The notes below the pieces were generated by a model. The model made no database searches and was not told where the DNA came from. It saw only the letters and a program-made list of their open reading frames with translations. This document shows, piece after piece, positions 15,105 to 23,636 of a stretch of 42,167 nucleotides of DNA (the stretch's first letter is position 1; every line of letters begins with the position of its first letter). The stretch is from positions 21,389 to 63,555 of the forward strand of contig NZBQ01000009.1 in assembly GCA_002688105.1 (NCBI GenBank). The letters are read 5' to 3'. The DNA comes from Dehalococcoidales bacterium. Its GTDB lineage: Bacteria > Chloroflexota > Dehalococcoidia > Dehalococcoidales > GCA-2688105. Made by a program: the position numbers and the translations under genes.

Positions 15105-16013
15105 CTACTTAGCTCTGGGATGAGATTTCTCATAACTGCTCCGGATATGCTCGGTAGTAAGATGAGTATAAATCTGTGTGGTTGAGATATTGGCGTGACC
15201 CAACAGTTCCTGAACTGACCTTAAGTCAGCCCCACCATTCAGCATATGAGTCGCAAAACTATGCCGCAGGGTATGAGGAGTAATTTCAGTGTCCAGCTCG
15301 GCTGATTTAGCATGACCCTTTAATATTTGCCAAAGTCCCTGTCTGGTCAACCTCTCACCACGCGCGTTAAGGAATAGAGCCGACTCGGTATCACTATGTA
15401 CCAAACGAGAACGAGCTTCGTTTATATATTCGTCTACGGCTAAAGCAGCTTGTTTATGAATAGGGATAAGTCTCTCTTTGTGTCCTTTGCCAAAGCAACG
15501 CACATAACCACTCCCGGTATCAATATCATTCAAGTTCAAAGATACCAGCTCACTCACCCTCATGCCGCTGGCATATAATAGCTCCAGCATCGCCTTGTCC
15601 CTTTTAGCTTCCAGCGTAGATAGCTTGGTCGGCTGCTCTAACAAACGGCGAACCTGACTGACTGAGATAGGTTTAGGTAATGACTTCCCTGCCCTAGGTG
15701 AACCCATATCCCCTATCGGGTTAGTCTTGATAATACCTTCAGATACCATAAAGTTGAAGAAAGATTTAGCCGCCGCTACCTTGCGAGCCACTGTAGTCGG
15801 GGCATAATTCCTCTCCTTCAGGTTAAGCAGATAACTAAGCATGGACTGACGATTAAAACCAGCCCACGGAGTAATGACGCCAAGCTTGGTCGCCTCTTTC
15901 TGTATAAAGATGGCTAATTGCTGAAGGTCATTACGATAAGCCTCTATGGTATTTTGGGAAAGGCCTCTTTCCACAGCCAGATAGTCTATAAAATCTCTAA
16001 TAGCCTCTCTCAC
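15105..16013 (-). CDS. xerD: Tyrosine recombinase XerC/XerD
   Basis: 302 residues, typical length. An N-terminal SAM-like core-binding domain (1-100) is followed by a catalytic domain with all expected residues: Arg152 (ASGMRVSEL), Lys176 (GKGHKERL), His247 and Arg250 (HTLRHSF), His273 (LGHANISTTQ) and nucleophile Tyr282 (IYTHL). It would resolve chromosome dimers at dif. The N-terminal sequence RDFIDYLAVERGLSQNTIEAY resembles XerD. GTG 16013 has GAGGAG eight bases upstream. No phage genes or attachment repeats are near, so a housekeeping role is more likely than an integrase. A second Xer gene or dif site is not in the window. Confidence 0.9.
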   Translation of the reverse strand: MREAIRDFIDYLAVERGLSQNTIEAYRNDLQQLAIFIQKEATKLGVITPWAGFNRQSMLSYLLNLKERNYAPTTVARKVAAAKSFFNFMVSEGIIKTNPIGDMGSPRAGKSLPKPISVSQVRRLLEQPTKLSTLEAKRDKAMLELLYASGMRVSELVSLNLNDIDTGSGYVRCFGKGHKERLIPIHKQAALAVDEYINEARSRLVHSDTESALFLNARGERLTRQGLWQILKGHAKSAELDTEITPHTLRHSFATHMLNGGADLRSVQELLGHANISTTQIYTHLTTEHIRSSYEKSHPRAK

Positions 16014-16249
16014 GACACTACTCCTCTGTTAATCTCCCAGTGAACGACCCCCAAGCAATTTAGTTTATTTTAACATAACTTATGAACATTTAACACAAAA
16101 ACAAGAAAAACGCAAGAAAGCAGACGAATAAGCAATAGAGAATTTATCAACCAAGCTGATATTTAAGACCACAATAGCCAGGTTCTGCCCTTTGGTATTA
16201 CTACTTTCTTATCGATGGGTCACTGAGACGCCAGAACGCTTACATGGAG

Positions 16250-16278
16250 TTGACAAGGTTACTATATCTGTGGTAAAA
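16250..16278 (+). promoter_or_regulatory. Candidate promoter of the M24-cupin-deaminase cluster
   Basis: A perfect TTGACA (16250-16255) is followed after 17 bases by GTAAAA (16273-16278), a weak -10. A leader of about 145 bases would follow before the ATG at 16429. Confidence 0.4.
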
Positions 16279-16325
16279 AATTGGGGCAGCATGAAGCAAA
16301 GTAATTATCCCCACACAGGTACTTC

Positions 16326-16339
16326 CCAAATTAATTTGG
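16326..16339. promoter_or_regulatory. 14-bp perfect palindrome, possible operator
   Basis: CCAAATTAATTTGG is fully self-complementary and lies between the candidate promoter and the leader stem-loop. A dimeric repressor could bind here; no adjacent regulator gene is visible. Confidence 0.35.
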
Positions 16340-16344
16340 TAACG

Positions 16345-16400
16345 GGACCAAAATCGTGCTTTATAGTTTTGCCATTTAGCACGTGGAAGGTCCTGTTTTT
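16345..16400 (+). terminator. Leader stem-loop with T tract, possible attenuator
   Basis: Two nested stems can be drawn: GGACC (16345-16349) with GGTCC (16389-16393), and CGTGCT (16355-16360) with AGCACG (16378-16383). They are separated by a symmetric 5 x 5 internal loop and close a 17-base loop. TGTTTTTAT follows immediately, as in an intrinsic terminator. It ends about 30 bases before the start codon of the M24 gene. Confidence 0.4.
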
Positions 16401-16428
16401 ATATTAAAGCAAAGAAAGGAGTCTAAAA

Positions 16429-17751
16429 ATGGGGTTAAGAGACAATTGGACCAAGGAAGAACATAGTTGGGATTTTTTCAGCGCTAAAGATTTCAAGCAT
16501 GAGTGGTCACCTCGCCACCTTTATGGTCAGGATGGATGTGACTTCCAGGAGCGAATCAACTGGGCAAGGATGCGGGAGTACCGGTACGGAAGACTGCAAT
16601 GGGCTTTGAAAAAACATGGTATCCCGGCATTGTTACTCAATCTTGGCGATAATATTCGTTACGCCAATGGAACTTGGGATTACGCCTGGAAGGGCAACAA
16701 CGGTGCCAGATATCTGCTCGTTTTCCCAGATAAGCCGGCCTACTTCTTTGATACCATAGGGATTGACATGGAAGTAACCAGAATGCATTGCCCATGGGTT
16801 ACGGAAGACAGGTTAGATACCGCTATTACCTATAAATTTGCGGCTGGTGGATTCGCTGAGCAATGCAAGCGATACTGGGAGCAGATTAAGTCAGTCTGTA
16901 AGGCAAACGGTGTAGATATCACCAAAGAGAAACTGGGTATTGACAGTATTGAAATTGGCGGCTATGAAATCGCCAAAAGTATGGGCATCAACCTCGTACC
17001 CGCTGGTCAGCCGATCTTTGAGGCACGATACAAAAAGAACCAGGATGAACTGGAAGCCTTGAAAATTGCGGCCGCTTGGGGCGATATGGGCTACTGGAAA
17101 GCCAAAAACGAATTTGCCAAACCAGGTGTCCGTGAGAGAGAGGTTTTGGGGAAAGTTGTTGAGTTCTTGTATCAACTTGGAGCCCAGCACTGCTGGGGAA
17201 CGAATGTGGCCTCCGGGGGCAATACCAATCCGTACATCCGTGCCTTTACCGACAAGCTTATCCGCCAGGGAGACATGATTACTCTAGACCTTAATACCAA
17301 CAATTATTACGGTTATGTTCAAGATACCTGCCGTTCCTGGGTTGTGGAAAGAAAAATGACATCAAAACAAAAGGATGTCTACAAGAGGTGCTACGACCTG
17401 TTACAGAAATCCTTATCCATTGTTAAACCGGGGGCAACTACAGGTGACATCGCCAAAACTTGGCCAAGATATTATGACAACACCCAGAAAACGTGCACCT
17501 TGGTTCAGTTTGCCCATACCATCGGCTGTGGACTCTACGAAGGATTCTGGGTAAGCCAGGGATTTTCACCAGACTATCCGGTTGAAATTGAGGAGAACTT
17601 CTATATGGCTCTTGAGGTATTTACCAGCGACGGGCCTGGTGGAAACTGCAGTGTTCGACTTGAGGAGAATTTTGTGGTAACCAAGGATGGCATCTCGATA
17701 TTCAGCCTGTTCCCGTTTGAAGAAGAGGCTGTCGGGTTTATCGATAATTAA
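16429..17751 (+). CDS. M24-family metallohydrolase (aminopeptidase P/creatinase fold; DddP-like relative)
   Basis: 440 residues: an N-terminal creatinase-like domain (about 50-200) and a C-terminal pita-bread metal domain. Metal ligands are all visible: Asp287 and Asp299 (spaced by 11, as in some DddP-like members), His363 in FAHTIGCGLYE, Glu396 in MALEVFTSD and Glu412 in VRLEENF. The N-terminal MREYRYGRLQWAL and the overall layout recall the M24 branch that includes the DMSP lyase DddP, but I cannot assign a lyase. It could be a proline peptidase, a creatinase-like C-N hydrolase or a lyase. ATG 16429 has AAAGGAG eight bases upstream. First gene of a five-gene cluster with EthD-like, cupin, amidohydrolase and DUF6506-like proteins. 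Confidence 0.82.
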   Translation: MGLRDNWTKEEHSWDFFSAKDFKHEWSPRHLYGQDGCDFQERINWARMREYRYGRLQWALKKHGIPALLLNLGDNIRYANGTWDYAWKGNNGARYLLVFPDKPAYFFDTIGIDMEVTRMHCPWVTEDRLDTAITYKFAAGGFAEQCKRYWEQIKSVCKANGVDITKEKLGIDSIEIGGYEIAKSMGINLVPAGQPIFEARYKKNQDELEALKIAAAWGDMGYWKAKNEFAKPGVREREVLGKVVEFLYQLGAQHCWGTNVASGGNTNPYIRAFTDKLIRQGDMITLDLNTNNYYGYVQDTCRSWVVERKMTSKQKDVYKRCYDLLQKSLSIVKPGATTGDIAKTWPRYYDNTQKTCTLVQFAHTIGCGLYEGFWVSQGFSPDYPVEIEENFYMALEVFTSDGPGGNCSVRLEENFVVTKDGISIFSLFPFEEEAVGFIDN

Positions 17752-17773
17752 GGCTCGTCTGGTCGAGGTCAAT

Positions 17774-17810
17774 TCAGGGGAAGGGGAATCCTCTCCTTCC
17801 CCAATCCTGA
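17774..17810 (+). other. Intercistronic hairpin
   Basis: GGGGAAGGGGA (17777-17787) pairs with TCTCCTTCCCC (17792-17802), one G-T pair, closing a four-base loop; outer TCA/TGA can extend it. There is no T run, so it is more likely an mRNA-stabilising or processing element between the M24 gene and the EthD-like gene than a terminator. Confidence 0.5.
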
Positions 17811-17825
17811 AATGAGGTTAGGACC

Positions 17826-18149
17826 GTGGTAAAAGTAGTCTATATTTACAATCTGAAGGAAGGGGTAGACCCCAAGGAGTTTGAGAATTACTACTTCAAC
17901 CAGAGAATCCCCCAGGTCATGAAAGTTCCCAACCTACAGAAGTTCTGTTTCAATGTCGCTACCGGAGACGACCCAGCACCATACCGATATATGGCGGAGA
18001 ACTACTATAAGGACATGAAGACCGCCAAGGAGACGCTTAGCTCAGACTATTTCAAGGATGTCCACGGTTATATTGCGGGCAAACTGGCTGATATGAAGGT
18101 TATGTTCTACGAAACTCATGAATGGATTCCGGCTGAGTGGAAAGAATGA
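17826..18149 (+). CDS. EthD-like ferredoxin-fold small protein
   Basis: 107 residues. The pattern VVKVVYIYNLKEGVDPKEFENYY followed by the acidic/aromatic core and a C-terminal EWIPAEWKE fits the EthD / dimeric alpha-beta barrel group. Members often act as small partners of oxidoreductases or in breakdown of organic compounds; no catalytic residue can be fixed. The GTG start at 17826 has GAGG and AGGA upstream. It lies 75 bases after the M24 gene, past an intercistronic hairpin, and 33 bases before the cupin gene. Confidence is moderate for fold and low for function. Confidence 0.65.
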   Translation: MVKVVYIYNLKEGVDPKEFENYYFNQRIPQVMKVPNLQKFCFNVATGDDPAPYRYMAENYYKDMKTAKETLSSDYFKDVHGYIAGKLADMKVMFYETHEWIPAEWKE

Positions 18150-18182
18150 GACATCAACGGCAAGAAGAAAGGACTCAAATTC

Positions 18183-18542
18183 ATGGAAAAAGAACCGAAA
18201 TGTATTAAAATAGCGAATGTGGAGGCAAGTATACCACCCAATCACACTAAAACGTATGGCTGGGAATTAGCCACCAGGGATAATGTTGGTGCTGAGAATG
18301 TTAATGTGTTTATGAGTGAAATACAGCCAGGCGGAACCGCTGACCCGGACATACATCCTAATGCTGAGCAACTTACCTTCGTTCTGTCCGGGAGGGCGAA
18401 AGCGGTTATTGGCGGCAATGAATTCCTCATGGAACCGAACAGCTGTCTCTTTGTTCCCCCAAATACCGAGCACAGTATGGAGGTCATCGGTAAAGAAACC
18501 TTCAGGACTCTGGTTATTTTTTCACCGCCTTTGAAGAGATGA
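18183..18542 (+). CDS. Single-domain cupin protein
   Basis: 119-residue small beta-barrel. Motif 1 is GGTADPDIHPNAEQLTFVLSG, giving a His/Glu arrangement (His and Glu present, first His replaced by Asp). Motif 2 is LFVPPNTEHSMEVIG, giving the final His. It therefore keeps a plausible but reduced metal site, suited to a small isomerase, dioxygenase or ligand-binding role. AAGGA lies about nine bases before the ATG. It sits inside the five-gene cluster immediately before the deaminase-type amidohydrolase. Confidence 0.82.
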   Translation: MEKEPKCIKIANVEASIPPNHTKTYGWELATRDNVGAENVNVFMSEIQPGGTADPDIHPNAEQLTFVLSGRAKAVIGGNEFLMEPNSCLFVPPNTEHSMEVIGKETFRTLVIFSPPLKR

Positions 18543-18557
18543 GACTGGAAATTTAAG

Positions 18558-20324
18558 ATGGTAAACGAAAGAATAGTGCTGAGGGATACTGCCCTGGGCA
18601 AGGAAAGGGCTGACCTCATTATCAGGAAGGGCAAACTGGTCAATGTGTATACCGGTGAGATTTACCCGGCAGATATTGCCATCAAGGGAACCCGGATTGC
18701 CTGTGTGGGAGATGTGAAGCATACGCTAGGCCCGAAAACTCAAACCCTTAATGCTTCTAATAAATTCTTACTTCCCGGCTTCATTGATACCCATCATCAT
18801 ATGGGCGGCTCACAATTGTCCATGACCCGATGGGCTGAGACGCTTTTAGCTAATGGAACCACCTCCATTGCCACCGATCTTTACGAAATCGGCTCTGTGG
18901 CTGGCATAAAAGGGATTCGTTTCGCATTAGATGAAGCCCAAGCAATGGGCTTGAATATTCTCTTTCTCATACCCGTAGTGGCTTATCTGCAGCATAATCC
19001 ATTCGGTAATTCCGAGAGCATTAGTGAAAAAGAACTCTTTGAAATGCTCGATTGGCCAGAGAACATTGGTATCAATGAGCCGCCACCGGATTGGCTGCTC
19101 GATGGCAACGAAACTATGCTGAGGCTGGCTGACGAAACTTTGAAACGAGGCAAGTTGATTGAAGGTCACGCCGCTGAAACTTTTGATAACAGGTTGCAGG
19201 CATATATCAGTTTGGGGCCGAACTCAGACCACGAATGCCTGAGCGCTGATGAAGCCATATCGAAGCTTCGCCTGGGGGTGGAAATTTTGATGCGTGAGGG
19301 CTCTGCCGCCGTTGACCTAGCCAATGTGGTCAAGGCGATAACCGAGAACAGGATGCCCGCCGATCATTTTATGTTCGCTACCGATGAACGAGACCCCGCT
19401 GACCTCTACGATATAGGCCATTTCAACTTCACTTTGAAAAAGGCAATTCGTCAGGGTCTGAACCCGGTAACAGGTGTTCAGATTGCCACTATCAATGCCG
19501 CCCGCTATCTACGGAAAGACCACGATATAGGAAGCATCACCCCAGGCAGATTCGCCGACATCTTGATTACTGGTGACCTGACGGAATTTGACCTGGATTA
19601 TGTAGTCTCCAAAGGAGAAATCGTTGTCCAGAAGAGAAAATATGTCAAACCTACACCTAAAGTCAAGTATCCAGACTTCATGAAAACCAAAATCAACCTG
19701 AAGAGACCAACCGAATTAAAAGACCTGGCCGTCACCACCGATAAGAGTAAGGACTCGGTAAAGGTACGTGTGCTCCACTGTATCGACGGAACACTCGTCT
19801 CGGAAAGAAAAGAGGCCGTACTAAAGGTCAAGAATGGAGAAATCCGGCCCGAGGCAGCCAAGGATGTCGCCAAAATGGTGGTCTTGGAACGTCACCGGGG
19901 AACTGGCAAGATAGGAAAAGCCTTTATGTCCGGGTTTGGATTAAAGCGCGGCGCTTTCGCCCAAACCTATAATCCGGTAACGAATAATCTCACTGTCTTA
20001 GGGACATCAGATGAAGATATCTTATTCGCCATCCAACAAATTCAGAAAATGGGCGGAGGTTTTGTTGTTGTGGACAAGGGAAAAGTGCTGGCGTCGCTGC
20101 CTCTTCCCATCATTGGGGTATTGTCAGACCAACCGTTAAAGGTAGTTCAAAAGGGATTCAAAGAAGTCACCGATGCCATCCATAAGCTCGGCTCTCACTT
20201 TAAATCACCCATGCTGAGCGTTGGTTTTATGGCTATGGCTTACGGAATACCCACCTATAAATTAAGTGAATACGGGCTGGTAGATATTGATACCTTAGAA
20301 TTGGCCGACCTGATTATTGAGTAA
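18558..20324 (+). CDS. Adenine-deaminase-type amidohydrolase
   Basis: 588 residues, close to adenine deaminase (Ade, adenine to hypoxanthine and ammonia). Metal-site motifs: DTHHHMGGS with His79 and His81, the Glu segment ATDLYEIGSV, GHAAETFD, LGPNSDHECLSADEA and FATDERDPADL with the catalytic Asp. The C-terminal Ade-specific domain is present (RHRGTGKIGKAFMSGFGL, GGGFVVVDKGKVLASLPLPI). The central segment YLQHNPFGNSE is longer or different from what I recall for Ade, so a related substrate is possible. Fits with peptidase, cupin and EthD neighbours only loosely; purine or N-heterocycle salvage would link it to the BMP-type importer at 33-38 kb. The ribosome site is weak. Confidence 0.82.
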   Translation: MVNERIVLRDTALGKERADLIIRKGKLVNVYTGEIYPADIAIKGTRIACVGDVKHTLGPKTQTLNASNKFLLPGFIDTHHHMGGSQLSMTRWAETLLANGTTSIATDLYEIGSVAGIKGIRFALDEAQAMGLNILFLIPVVAYLQHNPFGNSESISEKELFEMLDWPENIGINEPPPDWLLDGNETMLRLADETLKRGKLIEGHAAETFDNRLQAYISLGPNSDHECLSADEAISKLRLGVEILMREGSAAVDLANVVKAITENRMPADHFMFATDERDPADLYDIGHFNFTLKKAIRQGLNPVTGVQIATINAARYLRKDHDIGSITPGRFADILITGDLTEFDLDYVVSKGEIVVQKRKYVKPTPKVKYPDFMKTKINLKRPTELKDLAVTTDKSKDSVKVRVLHCIDGTLVSERKEAVLKVKNGEIRPEAAKDVAKMVVLERHRGTGKIGKAFMSGFGLKRGAFAQTYNPVTNNLTVLGTSDEDILFAIQQIQKMGGGFVVVDKGKVLASLPLPIIGVLSDQPLKVVQKGFKEVTDAIHKLGSHFKSPMLSVGFMAMAYGIPTYKLSEYGLVDIDTLELADLIIE

Positions 20325-20348
20325 GAAATTTAAAAATGGAGGGTTGGA

Positions 20349-20660
20349 ATGGAGAAGATAAAAGCATTATACATGTTTTTGGATGAAAGTGCTGATTCAA
20401 CCAAGCATCGGGCAACCGTGGATACCCCTAGCGTAACGCTGACAGTAGTCGGGGTTAGTAGCCCGGAAGTTGCCATCCAAACCGCCAAACAGTTGATACA
20501 AGAAGGTAAAGCAGAGCTGGTAGAGCTATGTGGTGCCTGTGGGTACAGGGTAGCCAAAGCAGTTTATGAGGCGGTAGGTGACCAGGCTCCAGTGGGTATG
20601 ACAGTCCATCAATTTGACAACGCGCCCAAAATATGCGAATTAATAAAGAAGTGGGGCTAG
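20349..20660 (+). CDS. DUF6506-like small protein
   Basis: 103 residues, soluble. The segments KHRATVDTPSVTLTVVGV, AIQTAKQLIQEG and AELVELCGACGYRVAKAV suggest an alpha/beta fold with a conserved ELCGACG cysteine pair. This fits my memory of the DUF6506 family, which is uncharacterised. ATG 20349 is preceded by GGAGGG at good spacing and 24 bases separate it from the amidohydrolase, so it is the last gene of the cluster. Confidence 0.65.
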   Translation: MEKIKALYMFLDESADSTKHRATVDTPSVTLTVVGVSSPEVAIQTAKQLIQEGKAELVELCGACGYRVAKAVYEAVGDQAPVGMTVHQFDNAPKICELIKKWG

Positions 20661-20726
20661 TAGAACTACCGTAACTTATTCCAGCAGACAGATGAAGCCA
20701 GTGTTCTTGTAATCCTGACTTTGTTT

Positions 20727-20744
20727 GTTACTCCATTTAGTAAC
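20727..20744. terminator. Weak bidirectional stem-loop between convergent genes
   Basis: GTTACT (20727-20732) and AGTAAC (20739-20744) flank a six-base loop, with T-rich flanks on both sides, between the convergent DUF6506-like gene and the M20 gene. The stem is only 6 bp. Confidence 0.3.
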
Positions 20745-20753
20745 TTGGTGGCA

Positions 20754-21947
20754 TCAAGTCTTAGCTCCCCCTACCCCCTGGAATTCCTTTTTGATTTTCA
20801 TAACCACTTCGGAATCGGACACCAGGTCAACCACGGTCATAGCCAACGCCCTGGCACCATCAATGAGGCCGTTAATACCTGCATCCGAAGCGGCTGCCAA
20901 GGCAAACTCAGAGGTATGGAAGGCTACCCCTGGTGAGGTGATGCCCACCACAGCCTGAATGCTAGGTGCTAACTGGCTGACGTTACCCATATCAGTGCTG
21001 CCACTTAGTTTACTGGGGTCTGGCATAATTACTTTGCGTCCCAGAGATTGTAAGTTATAACTGAATAACCGGGCTAGAATCGGATTATTATCCATAGTAG
21101 CATAGCGTATGTCGGCCCACTTATACTCCAGACGGGCCCCGCTAGCGGTAGCGGCGCCAATGAAGCAATTCATAACTTTCTGTTTTAGTTCATCTAGATA
21201 AGTATCATCCTCAGCCCGTATCAGGAAGTCGGCAGCGCTATGGGCTGGAACTACATTAACCGCTTCTCCACCATCAGTAATAACACCATGAATTCGGGCT
21301 TTATCCCTGATGTGTTGTCTGAGTGAATTAATGCCGGCAAAAGACAGGAGCATAGCTTCTAGAGCATTAACGCCCGCCTCTGGTGCGGCGGCGGCATGAG
21401 CTGTTTTACCAAAGAACTCAACCTCTAAACCCTGAGCGGCAAAGGCATAAAAGACAGGGCTATTGTATTGTCCCAGATGCACCATCATAGCCACATCTAA
21501 GTTGTCAAAAGCCCCTCTATCAGCCATTGTTACCTTACCCCCGTGTATCTCCTCAGCCGGAGTGCCAATAACGAGGATAGTCCCTCCATAGCGGTCAATC
21601 GCTAGTTTGGAAGCTACTCCGGCACCAACGGCGCAGGTTGATATTAGGTTATGCCCACAGGCATGACCAAGGCCAGGCAAGGCGTCATACTCAGCCATAA
21701 TCGCTATAATCGGTTTTCCGTGTCCATACCCTGCCTTAAAAGCAGTCGATAGTTCACAGATACCTCGCTCCACAGAGAAGCCATTTTGCTCCAGGTACTG
21801 GGTTAGCCAAGCGGCTGCCTTTACCTCCCGGAAACCCAGCTCCGGATTGGAATGTATCTTTAGAGCCAGTTCACTGAGTTGGCTACGGCTAGCCTCTATA
21901 TCTTTTATGGTTGAGGTCTTCAGTGTCTCTACATCTGAACTGCTCAC
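20754..21947 (-). CDS. M20-family amidohydrolase (AbgB/M20D-like)
   Basis: 397 residues, cytoplasmic zinc or manganese hydrolase of N-acyl amino acids or dipeptides. Metal-ligand segments: GLGHACGHNLIST, GTPAEEIHGGK with the catalytic Glu, and a C-terminal VAFHTSEFALAAAS His. A lid/dimer domain occupies about 185-295. The sequence GSTDMGNVSQLAPSIQAVVGI recalls AbgB (p-aminobenzoyl-glutamate hydrolase subunit) and PM20D2 relatives. GTG 21947 has GGGGG seven bases upstream. Own promoter at 21980-22008. Substrate is not readable from sequence. Confidence 0.85.
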   Translation of the reverse strand: MSSSDVETLKTSTIKDIEASRSQLSELALKIHSNPELGFREVKAAAWLTQYLEQNGFSVERGICELSTAFKAGYGHGKPIIAIMAEYDALPGLGHACGHNLISTCAVGAGVASKLAIDRYGGTILVIGTPAEEIHGGKVTMADRGAFDNLDVAMMVHLGQYNSPVFYAFAAQGLEVEFFGKTAHAAAAPEAGVNALEAMLLSFAGINSLRQHIRDKARIHGVITDGGEAVNVVPAHSAADFLIRAEDDTYLDELKQKVMNCFIGAATASGARLEYKWADIRYATMDNNPILARLFSYNLQSLGRKVIMPDPSKLSGSTDMGNVSQLAPSIQAVVGITSPGVAFHTSEFALAAASDAGINGLIDGARALAMTVVDLVSDSEVVMKIKKEFQGVGGAKT

Positions 21948-21979
21948 GGAACAACCCCCTAATCATTTACAATACCACC

Positions 21980-22008
21980 ACTATACGACAAACCTGATTC
22001 CTCGGCAA
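21980..22008 (-). promoter_or_regulatory. Promoter of the M20 gene
   Basis: On the minus strand TTGCCG (22008-22003), a 17-base spacer and TATAGT (21985-21980) lie about 33 bases before the GTG start. The same TTGCCG -35 is seen before the EF-G paralogue. Confidence 0.5.
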
Positions 22009-22053
22009 GCAAGATGCTTTCTATAGCGAGTGTAGTTCTCAGCACACTTTTCG

Positions 22054-22920
22054 TCATATATTATGGACTAAAGTTGCCATCATTTCTGCTGCCTGAAAAG
22101 AGCTGCGTACAAAGGGACTGGAGGCTACAAAGTCAAAACCCATATTCTCCCCTATACTTTCATACTCGTCGAACTCCTGAGGGGTAACATATCTTATCAC
22201 CGGATGGTGCTCGAATGAGGGTGCCAGATATTGTCCAATAGTCAAGAGGCTACACCCTACAGCAAGAAGGTCTTCCATTACCGCTACCACCTCATCATGT
22301 TCCTCTCCCAACCCCAACATCAGCCCTGACTTGGTTAATATCCTCCCATCCATAGACCTCACTGCCCGTAGCAGATTGAGTGAGCGATGGTAATCAACCT
22401 CGGGACGCACCTCAGCGTATAAGCGAGGGATAGTCTCCAAATTGTGATTAATTACTTCCGGATAACTATCAACAATGGTCTGCAACGCACTGAGAGAACC
22501 CTTAAAATCAGGAATAAGAACCTCAACAGTAGGATGAGGTTTAACCTGCCTGATGGCATTCACGGTTTTACTGAAGTGTGCAACTCCCCCATCGGATAAA
22601 TCATCCCTGGTTACTGAAGTAACGACGACGTGCTTTAGCTGCAGTTCACTCACGGCTCGGGCGACATTGCCGGGCTCATCCGGGTTGAGGAGAGATGGTT
22701 TTCCCTTTTTGACAGCACAAAAACGGCAGTGGCGAGTACAAATATCTCCCATAATAAGGAAGGTGGCAGTTCGATGCGAAAAACACTCCCCTAAGTTGGG
22801 ACACAGGGCACTTTCGCACACGGTATGAAGTGATAGTCCGCTCAGTAGCTCCCTCATCTCATTAAGGACAGATGGAGAAGGAGCCTGCTTTCTCAACCAC
22901 TCAGGACGCCTACTGGACAT
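22054..22920 (-). CDS. lipA: Lipoyl synthase
   Basis: 288 residues, radical-SAM enzyme that inserts two sulfurs into protein-bound octanoyl groups. The auxiliary cluster cysteines are Cys35, Cys40 and Cys46 (CESALCPNLGEC) and the radical-SAM cysteines are Cys61, Cys65 and Cys68 (CTRHCRFC). The C-terminal serine ligand is present in VRSSFQA. It overlaps the 3' end of lipB by 28 bases, with GGAGGA inside lipB serving as ribosome site. Last gene of the 2-oxoacid dehydrogenase and lipoylation operon. Confidence 0.97.
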   Translation of the reverse strand: MSSRRPEWLRKQAPSPSVLNEMRELLSGLSLHTVCESALCPNLGECFSHRTATFLIMGDICTRHCRFCAVKKGKPSLLNPDEPGNVARAVSELQLKHVVVTSVTRDDLSDGGVAHFSKTVNAIRQVKPHPTVEVLIPDFKGSLSALQTIVDSYPEVINHNLETIPRLYAEVRPEVDYHRSLNLLRAVRSMDGRILTKSGLMLGLGEEHDEVVAVMEDLLAVGCSLLTIGQYLAPSFEHHPVIRYVTPQEFDEYESIGENMGFDFVASSPFVRSSFQAAEMMATLVHNI

Positions 22921-23618
22921 AGAAATCTATTGAGTTCCTCCACAGAACCTTGCCTAATATCTGTATTAAAAACCTGTGCGCATTGCTCTAGCATACATGA
23001 AGTTACCTCTTCTAAGGCAATGTCCCGTCCCAGTAACTGAGACATTGAAGTTACACGCCTATCGGCAATGCCACAAGGAATAATGCAATTGAAGTACTTC
23101 AGGTCAGTATTTACATTCAGGGAAAAACCGTGCTTGGTGACCCAGCGACTGACCCGGATGCCCAGGGCACAAATCTTATCCTGTCCCACCCAGACACCAG
23201 GGTACTGAGGATTGCGATAGGCTGGGATAGAGAAAGCGCCCAAGGTTCGTATGACCACCTCCTCCAGGTTACGCACATATTGATGGATGCCCCTCCCCTT
23301 GGTCTTCAGATCGAAAATCAAATAGCCCACCAACTGCCCTGGTCCGTGGTAGGTTATATCTCCACCACGGTCAATGTGAAGGACAGATATTCCCTCACTA
23401 TCCAGCCAATCCCTGGAGGCAATGATGTTTTCCTCACTCCCGGAGGCCCCAATGGTAAATACAGGAGGATGCTGAAGAAACAGGCTTACATCTGGAATTT
23501 CACCAGCAATACGGGCTGATACCAGTTCATCCTGCAACCGCAGGGACTCCTCATACTCAACAACACCCAGGTCATATGCCCGGCACCGGCTTACCCTTGC
23601 GATAGATTCTCTCTCCAT
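22893..23618 (-). CDS. lipB: Octanoyl-[acyl carrier protein] transferase (lipoate biosynthesis)
   Basis: 241 residues. It transfers octanoate from ACP to the lipoyl domain of E2. Family motifs: GGDITYHGPGQLVGYLI, KICALGIRVSRWVTKHG with the conserved Lys, and the catalytic Cys in IIPCGIADRRVTSM. ATG 23618 lies 18 bases after lpdA and 28 bases of its 3' end are shared with lipA. The C-terminus is slightly extended beyond the usual end. Confidence 0.95.
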   Translation of the reverse strand: MERESIARVSRCRAYDLGVVEYEESLRLQDELVSARIAGEIPDVSLFLQHPPVFTIGASGSEENIIASRDWLDSEGISVLHIDRGGDITYHGPGQLVGYLIFDLKTKGRGIHQYVRNLEEVVIRTLGAFSIPAYRNPQYPGVWVGQDKICALGIRVSRWVTKHGFSLNVNTDLKYFNCIIPCGIADRRVTSMSQLLGRDIALEEVTSCMLEQCAQVFNTDIRQGSVEELNRFLCPVGVLSG

Positions 23619-23636
23619 CCGCTTATCAATCCTTTT

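Larger units (their letters stand above)
16014..16428. other. 415-base intergenic region between divergent xerD and the M24 cluster
   Basis: AT-rich, with no convincing gene; a 71-codon frame at 16192-16407 lacks a ribosome site and protein-like composition. The region holds a promoter-like pair (16250-16278), a 14-bp perfect palindrome (16326-16339) and a compound stem-loop ending in a T run (16345-16400), each listed separately. It must also contain the xerD promoter, for which only weak hexamers are visible near 16060-16100. Confidence 0.6.

Noticed and set aside
15105-16013. Xer gene as an integrase marking a genomic island
   Set aside because: No attachment-site repeats or mobile genes surround it, and its sequence and length fit chromosomal XerC/D.
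16192-16407. 71-codon plus-strand frame upstream of the M24 gene
   Set aside because: No ribosome site, overlaps the promoter, palindrome and leader stem-loop, and does not look protein-like.
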